From positions 1 to 63,630 of the forward strand of contig JEMY01000010.1 in assembly GCA_000585075.1 (NCBI GenBank): a stretch of 63,630 nucleotides of DNA, given 5' to 3'. This DNA comes from Candidatus Accumulibacter regalis (lineage in GTDB: Bacteria > Pseudomonadota > Gammaproteobacteria > Burkholderiales > Rhodocyclaceae). Positions 49,700-57,981 of the stretch are shown piece after piece (position 1 is the first letter of the stretch; the number at the start of each line of letters is the position of its first letter). Below the pieces are notes generated by a model that did no database searches, had not been told where the DNA came from, and worked only from the letters and a program-made list of their open reading frames with translations. The translations under genes and the position numbers were made by a program.

Positions 49700-51146
49700 G
49701 AACCGTATGCGCTCGCCCAAAGACGACTACCGATTTGCCCTGCGCGTTTCCGAACGCGGCGAGGTAGTCGGCATTGGCGACGGCATCGCCTGGATACGCG
49801 GGCTGCCATCGGTGCAGCTCGACGAGCTGATCGGCTTTGCCGACGGCAGCACCGGCCTCGTCTTCCAACTCGGCCGCGACCTGCTTGGCGCCATTCTGCT
49901 CACCGAAAAGCACGGCATCACGGCGGGCATGGCGGTCACCCACGTCGGTCGCAAGCTGGCGATCGCTGCCGGCGACGCCCTCCTCGGGCGGGTGGTCGAT
50001 CCGCTCGCCAACCCGCTCGACGGCCTGCCCCCGCACACGGCCCGTGAAGTTCGCAATCTCGAGGCGCCTGCGCCACCGCTCATCGAGCGCGACTTCGTCA
50101 GCGAACCGCTGTATACCGGCTGCAAGATCGTCGACGCGCTGATCCCGATCGGCAAGGGGCAGCGCCAACTGATCATCGGCGACGATGGCCTGGGCAAGTC
50201 TTCGCTGGCGCTCGATGCGGTGATCAACCAGGCGGGTCGGAAGCTGATATGCGTGATGGTGCTGATCGGTCAACCGCGCTCGGCAGTCGCCGCAACGGTC
50301 GACGCCCTGCGCAATGCCGGTGCACTCGACTACACGGTGGTCGTCGTCGCCGAGGCCAACGCCCTGCCCGGTTTTCGCTACCTCGCGCCCTTCGCCGGTT
50401 GCGCGCTCGCCGAACACTGGATGCGTTGCGGACGTGACGTGCTGGTGGTCTACGACGACCTCACGCGGCATGCGCAGTCGTACCGCGAGCTCTCGCTGCT
50501 GCTTCGGCGCCCGCCGGGGCGCGAGGCCTATCCCGGCGATATCTTCTATCTGCATTCTCGGCTACTCGAGCGGTCGACCGTGCTGCGGCCAAAATTCGGC
50601 GGCGGCAGCATGACCGCACTGCCGATCATCGAAACCCGCCAGGGCGAGCTGGCCGCCTACATCCCGACCAACCTGATATCGATCACCGACGGCCAGATCT
50701 ATTTCGACGCCAAGCTCTTCGCCGCCGGCACGCTGCCCGCTATCGACATCGGCCGTTCGGTATCCCGCATCGGCGGCAAGGCCCAGCACCCGGCGATCAA
50801 GACCGCGGCCGCGCGCATTCGCCTCGACTATCTGCAGTTCCTCGATCTCGAACTCTTCGCCCGCTTTGGCACCCGGCTTGATGCAGCCGTCGAGGACAAG
50901 CTACGTCGTGGTCGTCTTCTGCGTGCGCTCCTCAAACAGGACCGCTTGGCGCCGCTGCCCGAGCAGGCTCATCACGCCTGGTTGCTGGCCTACGGCGAAG
51001 GACTTCTCGACGCGTACCCGCCGCAGGCTGCCGCAGCCCTCCTGCCGAAGCTCTGCGCCGCGGTTGCCGCCGCTGGCCTGACGCTCGACGACGCCAAGGA
51101 ACACTGGCTGGCGACCCTCGCAACGAGCCTGGCTAGGCAGACATGA
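49686..51146 (+). CDS. atpA: N-ATPase alpha subunit
   Basis: A 486-residue non-catalytic F1 subunit. The P-loop reads GDDGLGKSS near residue 170, where alpha subunits usually have GDRQTGKT; further [42 protein letters not shown] and [14 protein letters not shown] are normal. Start at 49686 chosen (ATG inside atpF end) since the family begins nearby; 49707 is an alternative. Ends with a 4-bp overlap with atpG. Confidence 0.93.
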   Translation: MNRAENRMRSPKDDYRFALRVSERGEVVGIGDGIAWIRGLPSVQLDELIGFADGSTGLVFQLGRDLLGAILLTEKHGITAGMAVTHVGRKLAIAAGDALLGRVVDPLANPLDGLPPHTAREVRNLEAPAPPLIERDFVSEPLYTGCKIVDALIPIGKGQRQLIIGDDGLGKSSLALDAVINQAGRKLICVMVLIGQPRSAVAATVDALRNAGALDYTVVVVAEANALPGFRYLAPFAGCALAEHWMRCGRDVLVVYDDLTRHAQSYRELSLLLRRPPGREAYPGDIFYLHSRLLERSTVLRPKFGGGSMTALPIIETRQGELAAYIPTNLISITDGQIYFDAKLFAAGTLPAIDIGRSVSRIGGKAQHPAIKTAAARIRLDYLQFLDLELFARFGTRLDAAVEDKLRRGRLLRALLKQDRLAPLPEQAHHAWLLAYGEGLLDAYPPQAAAALLPKLCAAVAAAGLTLDDAKEHWLATLATSLARQT

Positions 51147-51943
51147 GTCAGCGACGCGAGATCGAGGCCCAACTCGCGCTCTACGACGATCTTTCCGGGA
51201 TTCTCGGCGCCATGCGCAGCTTTGCGCTCGCCGAGCTGCACCGCATCAGCCGCCGGGAGGAGGCGCAGCAAGAGGTCGTACGCGTGCTCGCGCAGGCGCT
51301 GCAGGACGTCGCTCCCTTCCAGCCGCCGCCGGAACCAGCGCTTGTCGACGTCTGGCTCTTGCTCGGTTCGGTACGCGGTTTTTGCGGCAGTTTCAACGAA
51401 GATGTCGTGCGCGCGTGGCGAGCGAAGGGCGGCCAACGGCAGCCGCTGATCGTCGTCGGCGAAAGGCTGGCAGCGACGATGCCGGAACAGGCGAGCCTGT
51501 TCCCGGTAGCCGGCGCCGACGGCGGACTCGATGCCGCCGCGGCCATCGACCGCATTCTCGCGGCTTTCGACGCGGCCCGGCGTAACGTCGGGCAGACCTG
51601 CGGCCTGCTCGCCTGCCTGCGCGACGAGGATGGCGTGCGCTGGCAGCGCTTGCTGCCGCTGCCGGTCAAGACGGCTCCCGCCGGCGCACCGCCGCTGATG
51701 TACGAGCAGCCGCTCGTCGTCGCCGCGGGCGTGAGCGAGCATTTCCTTTTCCACCAACTGCTCGCCCTGGTGCTGCGCTCGATTCGTATCGAGAACCGGC
51801 AGCGCCTGATGCAGATGGAAAACGCCCTGCACCACCTGGAACAAGGCAGCGACGAACTCGCCCGGCGGCGCAACCGGCTACGGCAGGAAGAGATCGTCGA
51901 GGAAATCGAAGTGATCACCGGCATGCGCGGCGGCATGCGTTAA
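51143..51943 (+). CDS. atpG: N-ATPase gamma subunit
   Basis: A 266-residue rotor-shaft subunit: N- and C-terminal helices form the coiled coil ([31 protein letters not shown] and [34 protein letters not shown]). Central [20 protein letters not shown] corresponds to the SDRGLCGxxN motif, with GSVRGFCG as variant. Shorter than housekeeping gamma (about 290). Last gene of the operon, followed by a terminator at 51991. Confidence 0.9.
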   Translation: MSQRREIEAQLALYDDLSGILGAMRSFALAELHRISRREEAQQEVVRVLAQALQDVAPFQPPPEPALVDVWLLLGSVRGFCGSFNEDVVRAWRAKGGQRQPLIVVGERLAATMPEQASLFPVAGADGGLDAAAAIDRILAAFDAARRNVGQTCGLLACLRDEDGVRWQRLLPLPVKTAPAGAPPLMYEQPLVVAAGVSEHFLFHQLLALVLRSIRIENRQRLMQMENALHHLEQGSDELARRRNRLRQEEIVEEIEVITGMRGGMR

Positions 51944-51990
51944 GGAGCTCAAACGAGGCGCGGGGAATCCTCCCTCCCGGCAAGGGAAAC

Positions 51991-52018
51991 AAAAAAGCGG
52001 GCCGACGCCCGCTTTTTT
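51991..52018. terminator. Bidirectional terminator after the atp operon
   Basis: AAAAAAGCGGGC (51991-52002), loop CGAC, GCCCGCTTTTTT (52007-52018), a perfect stem with A-run before and T-run after, serving both atpG (plus) and the MXKDX gene (minus). Confidence 0.9.
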
Positions 52019-52033
52019 GGTGAGGCCCTGCGA

Positions 52034-52249
52034 TCAGTACGTCGTCTTCTTCTCGCCCTTCATGTCTTTCTTCTCGTCCATCTTCTTCTCGTCCATCTTC
52101 TTCTCGTCCGCCTTCATGTCCTTGGTGTCGGCTTTCTTCTCTTCCATCTTCTTCTCGTCTTTGGGAGCGCCGCCATGCGACATGGCGAAGGCGCCAGCCG
52201 AAACCGTGGCGAAGGTCGCTGCAATCAGTAGGGAAAGTAGTTTGCTCAT
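52034..52249 (-). CDS. Secreted pentapeptide MXKDX-repeat protein
   Basis: A 71-residue protein with signal peptide MSKLLSLLIAATFATVSAGAFA and a mature part almost wholly of Lys/Asp/Glu/Met: PKDEKKMEEKKADTKDMKADEKKMDEKK. It matches the TIGR02953-type MXKDX pentapeptide repeat proteins of Betaproteobacteria, function unknown, perhaps a small periplasmic metal or stress protein. ATG at 52249 follows AGGAG. Divergent from the TPR gene. Confidence 0.82.
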   Translation of the reverse strand: MSKLLSLLIAATFATVSAGAFAMSHGGAPKDEKKMEEKKADTKDMKADEKKMDEKKMDEKKDMKGEKKTTY

Positions 52250-52317
52250 AGGAAACTCCTCGCGATTTGTTGGAAAATGTGACGGCCGATCTGGCACGCA
52301 CGGAAATACTAACGCGA

Positions 52318-53550
52318 ATGGCTGTGTTCAAGTTGACCTGCTTCACGCACTTGCGAATCCTGAGCCTGTTGCTGGTGGCGCTGGCGACCGGTCTGACGCT
52401 GTCCGCGAACGCCGCGCCGCGCAAGCCGAGTGACGATTCCGAAGTGCTCGAACGCCTGCCGACGCGTGCCGGCGACGCCGGTGCCCGCGAACTGCTCGCC
52501 TTGCGCGCGGCCATGGCTGCCGCCGAGAACGACCCACGGCCTGCCGGACGGCTCGCCCAGCACTATTTCGACTTGGCCATGGCCCGCGGCGATCCGCGCT
52601 ACGTCGGCTATGCCGAAGCCGTGCTTGCCCGCTTCCCGGAACCGCTGCCGGCAGAGCTGCTTTCCATACGCGGGATGCTGCGCCAGTATCGGCACGACTT
52701 CCAGGCCGCGCTGGACGATTTCGCAGCGGCCCTGGCGCTCGATCCGCAACTCGCGCAGGCGCACGCCTGGCGGGCGGCGATCTTTCTCGTCCAGGCGAAC
52801 TACCCCGCCGCGCAACAGGAATGCAGGGCCCTGCTGGCGCTGGGCAAAGGCGTTCTCTACGGAAGTTGTAGCGGCCTCGCCCAGGCCTACGGCGGACAGC
52901 TCGCAGCCGGCTACCACGCCTTGCAGCAGGCGCTGACGAGCAGCCATGACCCCGACAATCGCCTCTGGCTGCTTACGCGCATGGGCGAAGTCGCCGCCTG
53001 GCGCGGCCAGCCGGACGTTGCCGAACGGCACTATCGCGAAGCCTTGCGTATCGGCCGCGACGACGGCTACCTGCTCGCCGCGTGGAGCGATTTCCTGCTC
53101 GACAGCGGCCGGCCGGCCGACGTACTCCGCGAACTGGCCACCTGGGAATCGTCGGACACCCTGCTGTTGCGCCTCGCCGAAGCCGCAGCGCTGGCAAACG
53201 CGCCCGAGGCCGCAAGGCTGGCGCAAACGCTCGACGATCGCTTCGCGGCTGCCCGGCAGCGCGGCGATACGACACACCGCGCCGAAGAGGCGCGCTTCGC
53301 CCTGCATCTGCGCCATGATCCCGCACGCGCCCTGCGCCTGGCTGCAGAAAACTACGCCGTCCAGCGCGAACCGCGCGACGCGCGCGTCCTGCTCGAAGCG
53401 GCGATTGCTGCCGGCGACCCGATCGCTGCACAGCCGGCGCGCGACTGGTTGCACAACAGCGGCTTCGAGGATCGGCGGCTGCGCGATCTGGGCCAGAGGT
53501 CCGCGCTGGCAAGCGTACAAGGCAAGCCACCGGCGTCGGCGCAGCGATGA
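52318..53550 (+). CDS. Secreted TPR-repeat protein
   Basis: A 410-residue protein with a signal sequence (LRILSLLLVALATGLTLSANAA) and several tetratricopeptide-like helical pairs (LDDFAAALALDPQLAQAHAWRAAIFL, AERHYREALRIGRDDGYLLAAW). It is likely a periplasmic scaffold, co-expressed with the HupE-like gene which it overlaps by 4 bp (ATGA). Partner unknown; it might assist the calcium-binding/HupE protein downstream. Confidence 0.78.
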   Translation: MAVFKLTCFTHLRILSLLLVALATGLTLSANAAPRKPSDDSEVLERLPTRAGDAGARELLALRAAMAAAENDPRPAGRLAQHYFDLAMARGDPRYVGYAEAVLARFPEPLPAELLSIRGMLRQYRHDFQAALDDFAAALALDPQLAQAHAWRAAIFLVQANYPAAQQECRALLALGKGVLYGSCSGLAQAYGGQLAAGYHALQQALTSSHDPDNRLWLLTRMGEVAAWRGQPDVAERHYREALRIGRDDGYLLAAWSDFLLDSGRPADVLRELATWESSDTLLLRLAEAAALANAPEAARLAQTLDDRFAAARQRGDTTHRAEEARFALHLRHDPARALRLAAENYAVQREPRDARVLLEAAIAAGDPIAAQPARDWLHNSGFEDRRLRDLGQRSALASVQGKPPASAQR

Positions 53551-54707
53551 GATTGCCGCCTTCGATCACTTGCCGCCGTGGTCTTTTCGCCATGCTGTGC
53601 CTGCTCTCCTCGCTGCTCTGCCTCGCGCCGCCGGCGCTCGCGCACAAGGCCAGCGACAGCTACCTGATCCTCGAGGTCAACGGCAGCGAAGTCAGCGGAC
53701 AATGGGACATCGCCCTGCGCGACATCGACTTCGCACTCGGACTCGATGTCGACGGCAACGGCGAGATCACCTGGGGCGAGCTGCGCGCGCGCCACGCCGA
53801 CATCGACGCCTGGGCGCTCGGCCGCCTTGGTCTGCAGCGCGGTGGCGCCTGCCGGATACGGGTCGCCGACCATCTCGTCGACACGCACACCGACGGCGCC
53901 TACGCGGTGCTGCAGCTGACTGGCGCGTGCCCGCGCGCCGACGCGGAGCTGAGCGTCAGCTACCGCCTGCTCTTCGAGCTCGACGCCCTGCACCGTGGCC
54001 TGCTGCACTTGACACTCGACGGCACGTCGCATTCCGCCGTCCTCGCCCCGGAGCGCGCCGAACAGCACTTTGTCGCCGGCCAGAGCTCGCGCCTGGCGCA
54101 GTTCGGCCAGTATCTGGTCGAAGGCATCTGGCACATCTGGATCGGCTTCGATCACATCCTCTTCCTGCTCGCCCTCCTGCTCCCCGCCGTGCTGGTGCAC
54201 GAGAAGGGAGGCTGGCACGGCGTGGCGCGTTTCCGTGACGCGCTGCACGAGGTCCTGTGGGTAGTCACGGCGTTCACCGCCGCCCACTCGATCACCCTCT
54301 CGCTGGCGGCGCTCGGCCTGATCGAGCTGCCGTCGCGGCTGGTCGAATCGGCAATCGCCGCCTCGGTGGTGCTCGCCGCGGCCAACAATCTCAAACCGCT
54401 GGTCGAGGGCCGGCGCTGGCTGGTCGCCTTCGCTTTCGGCCTGATCCACGGCTTCGGTTTCGCCAGCGTGCTCGCCGAGCTGGGCCTGCCGCAACAGGCG
54501 CTGGTGCTCTCCCTGCTCGGCTTCAACCTCGGCGTCGAGGTGGGCCAGCTGGCCATCGTCGCCGTCTTCCTGCCGCTGGCCTTCGCGCTGCGCGACACCC
54601 GCTTTTATCGCCGCGGCGTGTTCATTGGCGGTTCGCTGGCGACGCTGGCCATCGCCCTGATCTGGCTGATCGAGCGCGCTTTCGATCTGAAACTGCTCGG
54701 CGGCTGA
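53547..54707 (+). CDS. HupE/UreJ-type membrane protein with EF-hand loop
   Basis: A 386-residue protein: signal peptide (to about residue 32), periplasmic domain and a C-terminal HupE/UreJ domain of about six helices (GIWHIWIGFDHILFLLALLLPAVL, TAAHSITLSLAALGL, GLIHGFGFASVLAELGLP). Residues 67-78 read DVDGNGEITWGE, a canonical 12-residue EF-hand calcium loop (D1, D3, N5, I8, E12). HupE/UreJ-like proteins are suggested metal permeases of hydrogenase/urease loci, but no such genes are here. Translationally coupled to the TPR protein. Confidence 0.88.
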   Translation: MRLPPSITCRRGLFAMLCLLSSLLCLAPPALAHKASDSYLILEVNGSEVSGQWDIALRDIDFALGLDVDGNGEITWGELRARHADIDAWALGRLGLQRGGACRIRVADHLVDTHTDGAYAVLQLTGACPRADAELSVSYRLLFELDALHRGLLHLTLDGTSHSAVLAPERAEQHFVAGQSSRLAQFGQYLVEGIWHIWIGFDHILFLLALLLPAVLVHEKGGWHGVARFRDALHEVLWVVTAFTAAHSITLSLAALGLIELPSRLVESAIAASVVLAAANNLKPLVEGRRWLVAFAFGLIHGFGFASVLAELGLPQQALVLSLLGFNLGVEVGQLAIVAVFLPLAFALRDTRFYRRGVFIGGSLATLAIALIWLIERAFDLKLLGG

Positions 54708-54744
54708 TCGCTGCCGTGACGTGGCGAAGCAGGCGACTCGGATA

Positions 54745-54764
54745 TACTGTCGATAATCACAGTA
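54745..54764 (+). promoter_or_regulatory. LexA (SOS) box upstream of helicase
   Basis: TACTGT-CGATAATC-ACAGTA, matching the SOS consensus TACTGT-N8-ACAGTA in all twelve defined positions. It overlaps a TATACT (-10 like) at 54743-54748 and lies just 4 bp before the AAGGAG ribosome site of the helicase gene, an ideal repressor position. Confidence 0.85.
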
Positions 54765-54778
54765 AGCAAGGAGCTGCC

Positions 54779-54822
54779 GGTGCGTGCGCCGCAAGCCGTC
54801 GGTGCGTGCGCCGCAAGCCGTT
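54779..54822. repeat. 22-bp tandem duplication at the helicase start
   Basis: Two units of 22 bp (54779-54800 and 54801-54822) are identical except for the last base (C versus T); the first 21 bp (starting GGTGCGTGCGCCGCAAGCC) match exactly. 22 is not a multiple of three, so the duplication changes the frame between ribosome site and coding region. Confidence 0.9.
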
Positions 54823-56952
54823 GAACCCGCTCAGCCCGATAGAGCAGCCGCACCGAAGGCGGAAGCTGCGCGCGCTGCCGACCCGCTGGCACAGCTCAAC
54901 GACGCGCAGCGCCAGGCAGCGACCTTTGGCATCGGCGGCTTGCGCGCTGCCGCCGGCGTTGCTGCGCATCGGCCGCTGCTGGTCATCGCCGGTGCGGGAT
55001 CGGGCAAGACGGCAACGCTGGCGCAGCGCGTCGCACAGCTCGTCGCACACGGCGCCGACCCCGGGCGAATCCTGCTGCTGACGTTCTCGCGGCGAGCGGC
55101 GAGCGAAATGAGCCGCCGCGTCGAGCGCCTTCTGACGCGCCGCGCGGCGGCCGGCGCGCGCAACGCAGCGCCGTCACTGAGCTGGTCGGGCACCTTTCAC
55201 GGCGTCGGCGCACGCCTGCTGCGCGAGTATGCAGGACGCATCGGCCTCGACCCGACCTTCACCATCCACGACCGCCAGGACTCGGGCGACCTGATCAACC
55301 TGGTGCGCCACGAGCTCGGTTTCTCGGTGAAGAGCAAGCGCTTTCCCCTCAAGGCAACCTGCCTGGCCATCTACTCGGCGACGGTCAATACCCAGTCGCC
55401 GCTGCGCGAGGTGCTGCAGACGAGCTTTCCCTGGTGTGCCGAATGGGAGAGCGACCTGAAGCGACTCTTTCTTGCCTACGTCGAAGCCAAGCAGGCGCAG
55501 CAGGTGCTCGACTACGACGACCTGCTCCTCTACTGGGCACAGATGGTCAGCGACCCGGCCCTCGGCGGCGAGCTCGGCGAGCGCTTCGGGCACGTGCTGG
55601 TCGACGAGTATCAGGACACCAACCGCCTGCAGGCGGCGATTCTGCTGGCCATGAAACCCGATGGCCGCGGCCTCACCGTCGTCGGCGACGACGCGCAGTC
55701 GATCTACGCGTTTCGCGGCGCGACGGTGCGCAACATCCTCGATTTCCCGGCGCACTTCGACCCGCCGGCGCAGCGGGTGACGCTCGAGCGCAACTACCGC
55801 TCGACGCAGCCGATCCTCGCCGCCGCCAACCAGGTCATCGCGCTCGCCGCCGAGCGCTTCAGCAAGGACCTGTGGAGCGAGCGCCCGTCAGCGCAGAAGC
55901 CGACGCTGGTGTCGCTGCGCGACGACGCCGATCAGGCCAACTATGTCGTCGAACAGGTGCTCGCCCGGCGCGAGGCGGGCGTCAAACTGAAGGCCCAGGC
56001 GGTCCTCTTCCGAACCGCGCAGCACAGCGTTCGCCTGGAGCTCGAACTGACCCGGCGCAACATCCCTTTCGTCAAGTTCGGCGGCCTCAAGTTTCTTGAA
56101 GCGGCACACGTCAAGGACGTCCTGGCGGTGCTGCGCTGGGCGCAGAACCCGCGCGACCGGATCGCCGGTTTCCGGGCCCTGCAACTGGTCTCCGGTATCG
56201 GCCAGAAGACCGCCAGCCGGGTGCTGCGCAATATCTTTGCAGCCGCTCCGGCCCGCGCCCTGCTCGGCGAACAGCCGGTTCCCGAAGGCGCCCGCGCGAC
56301 GTGGCTTGAATTTGCCGCGCTGATCGAAGACTGTGGAGCCGCGGGCGCGGTCTGGCCAGCCGCCTTCGACCGCATCTGCCGCTGGTACGAGACGCAGATC
56401 GACCGCCTGCACGGCGACGCGCAGATGCGCCAGGCCGACGTCGACCAGCTCGGCCGCATCGCCAGCACCTACGCCAGCGCCGAAAGCTTTCTCACCGAAC
56501 TGACGCTCGACCCGCCGGACGCCACCAGCGACCAGGCCGGCCCGCCGCTGCTCGATGAGGACTACCTGATCCTGTCGACGATTCACTCGGCGAAGGGGCA
56601 GGAATGGACCGCGGTCAGTGTTCTCAACGCCGTCGATGGCTGCATTCCGTCGGACATGGCCACCGGCTCGGCGGCCGAAATCGAGGAGGAGCGACGCCTG
56701 CTCTACGTGGCCATGACCCGCGCCAGGGAGCAGCTGGAAATCATCGTTCCGCAGCGCTTCTACGTCACCCATCAAGCAGGTTTCGGTGACCGCCACCTCT
56801 ACGCCAGCCGCACGCGCTTCATCAGCAACGCCCTGCTGCCTTACTTCGAGCAGCGCTCGTGGCCGCCGCCGGCAGAAACGCCAGTCGCCAACCCGGCGGC
56901 GAAGCAGCAGGCGCTGGACCTGGCGGCGCGGATGCGGGCGATGTGGAAGTAA
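54784..56952 (+). CDS. UvrD/Rep-family ATP-dependent helicase, SOS-regulated
   Basis: A 722-residue superfamily 1A helicase: Walker A IAGAGSGKT, motif Ia TFSRRAASEM, motif II VLVDEYQDTN, motif III DDAQSIYAFRGA, motif IV ERNYRST, motif V STIHSAKGQEW and motif VI LLYVAMTRAREQLEI. A Rep-like C-terminus is followed by no Gam/Tudor-like extension. N-terminus is Ala/Pro-rich. The start is ambiguous: GTG 54784 (10 nt after AAGGAG) or GTG 54802; the nearest GTG, at 54780, now leads to a stop after 14 codons because of the duplication. LexA box controls it. Confidence 0.92.
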   Translation: MRRKPSVRAPQAVEPAQPDRAAAPKAEAARAADPLAQLNDAQRQAATFGIGGLRAAAGVAAHRPLLVIAGAGSGKTATLAQRVAQLVAHGADPGRILLLTFSRRAASEMSRRVERLLTRRAAAGARNAAPSLSWSGTFHGVGARLLREYAGRIGLDPTFTIHDRQDSGDLINLVRHELGFSVKSKRFPLKATCLAIYSATVNTQSPLREVLQTSFPWCAEWESDLKRLFLAYVEAKQAQQVLDYDDLLLYWAQMVSDPALGGELGERFGHVLVDEYQDTNRLQAAILLAMKPDGRGLTVVGDDAQSIYAFRGATVRNILDFPAHFDPPAQRVTLERNYRSTQPILAAANQVIALAAERFSKDLWSERPSAQKPTLVSLRDDADQANYVVEQVLARREAGVKLKAQAVLFRTAQHSVRLELELTRRNIPFVKFGGLKFLEAAHVKDVLAVLRWAQNPRDRIAGFRALQLVSGIGQKTASRVLRNIFAAAPARALLGEQPVPEGARATWLEFAALIEDCGAAGAVWPAAFDRICRWYETQIDRLHGDAQMRQADVDQLGRIASTYASAESFLTELTLDPPDATSDQAGPPLLDEDYLILSTIHSAKGQEWTAVSVLNAVDGCIPSDMATGSAAEIEEERRLLYVAMTRAREQLEIIVPQRFYVTHQAGFGDRHLYASRTRFISNALLPYFEQRSWPPPAETPVANPAAKQQALDLAARMRAMWK

Positions 56953-57043
56953 GCCGGCGGCACAGCGGCGCGCTCGTCCGCCAGGCTTGAGCACGCAGTG
57001 CGACGCCGGGCGCGTCCCGTCGCGCCTGTTCCCGCTGTTCCCG

Positions 57044-57979
57044 CTATTCCCGGTCGGCCGCGCCAAGCTGCGACGCCGCCGGCGTGCTGCCGGCCAGATC
57101 GACCGTCAACCGCCCCGAGCGCACATGCAGGTCGCGTTGCGGGAAAGGAATCTCGATGCCGGCCCTGCCAAGCGCGGTTTCGATCTCCCACAGGTAGCGC
57201 GCATGCGTGCGACCCGGTGACATCGCCAGGTCATGGCTGACCCAGACCACCAGTTCAAAGTCCAGACTGCTGTCGCCGAAGTTCACCAGCCACACGTCCG
57301 GCCCACGCCCCGGTAAATCGATGGTCCCGACCACCTCGCGCGCGGCAGCGATCACCGCCGCGCGCACCTGCTCCTTGTCCGAGCCGTAAGCAACGCCGAA
57401 AGGCACATGGATGCGGCGCAGGTGGTCGTCGAGCGTCCAGTTGGTCACCCGCCCGTTGATGAACTCCGAGTTGGGGACGATCACGTCGACATTATCGTTG
57501 GTCGTCACGCGCGTGTAGCGCAGACCGATCTCGGTCACCTTGCCGACGACGCCTGACTGCAGGTCGACAAAGTCGCCGAGCTTGAGCGTCTTCTCGACCA
57601 GGATCAGGATCCCCGAAACCAGGTTGCTGAAGATGTTCTGCAAGCCGAAACCGATACCGACGCCCATCGCGCCGCCAACGATCGCCAGACTGGCCATATC
57701 GAAGCCGAGGTAGGCCAGACCGACGATACTGCCCAGAATCCATACCAGATAGCGAACGATGCGCGTCAGCGCGTAAACCGCCGACTCGGAGAGCTTGACC
57801 AGCTTGCCGACACGCGCCATCTGCCGCAGCGCACGTTCGAGCAGCGAGGCAAACCACCAGAAAAAAAACAGGATGACCACCAGACCGACGACGCGTAGCA
57901 GAGTGATGTCGGTATTGCCCAGGCGAAACCAGGGGCGAGTGCTCCAGTCAAGTAGCTGGCCAAGAAAACTAGCGTCCAT
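57044..57979 (-). CDS. MscS-family channel, second copy
   Basis: A 311-residue channel with about three N-terminal helices (ITLLRVVGLVVILFFFWWFASLLERAL, VRYLVWILGSIVGLAYLGF) and the MscS pore (LAIVGGAMGVGIGFGLQNIFSNLVSGILILVEKTLKLGDFV) and beta-domain (VTEIGLRYTRVTTNDNVDVIVPNSEFINGRVTNW). Distinct subfamily from the MscS at 33247. Starts 2 bp after the DUF389 gene stop, with its AAGGAGTAATC site in that gene's end, so the two are co-transcribed. Confidence 0.92.
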   Translation of the reverse strand: MDASFLGQLLDWSTRPWFRLGNTDITLLRVVGLVVILFFFWWFASLLERALRQMARVGKLVKLSESAVYALTRIVRYLVWILGSIVGLAYLGFDMASLAIVGGAMGVGIGFGLQNIFSNLVSGILILVEKTLKLGDFVDLQSGVVGKVTEIGLRYTRVTTNDNVDVIVPNSEFINGRVTNWTLDDHLRRIHVPFGVAYGSDKEQVRAAVIAAAREVVGTIDLPGRGPDVWLVNFGDSSLDFELVVWVSHDLAMSPGRTHARYLWEIETALGRAGIEIPFPQRDLHVRSGRLTVDLAGSTPAASQLGAADRE

Positions 57980-57981
57980 GA

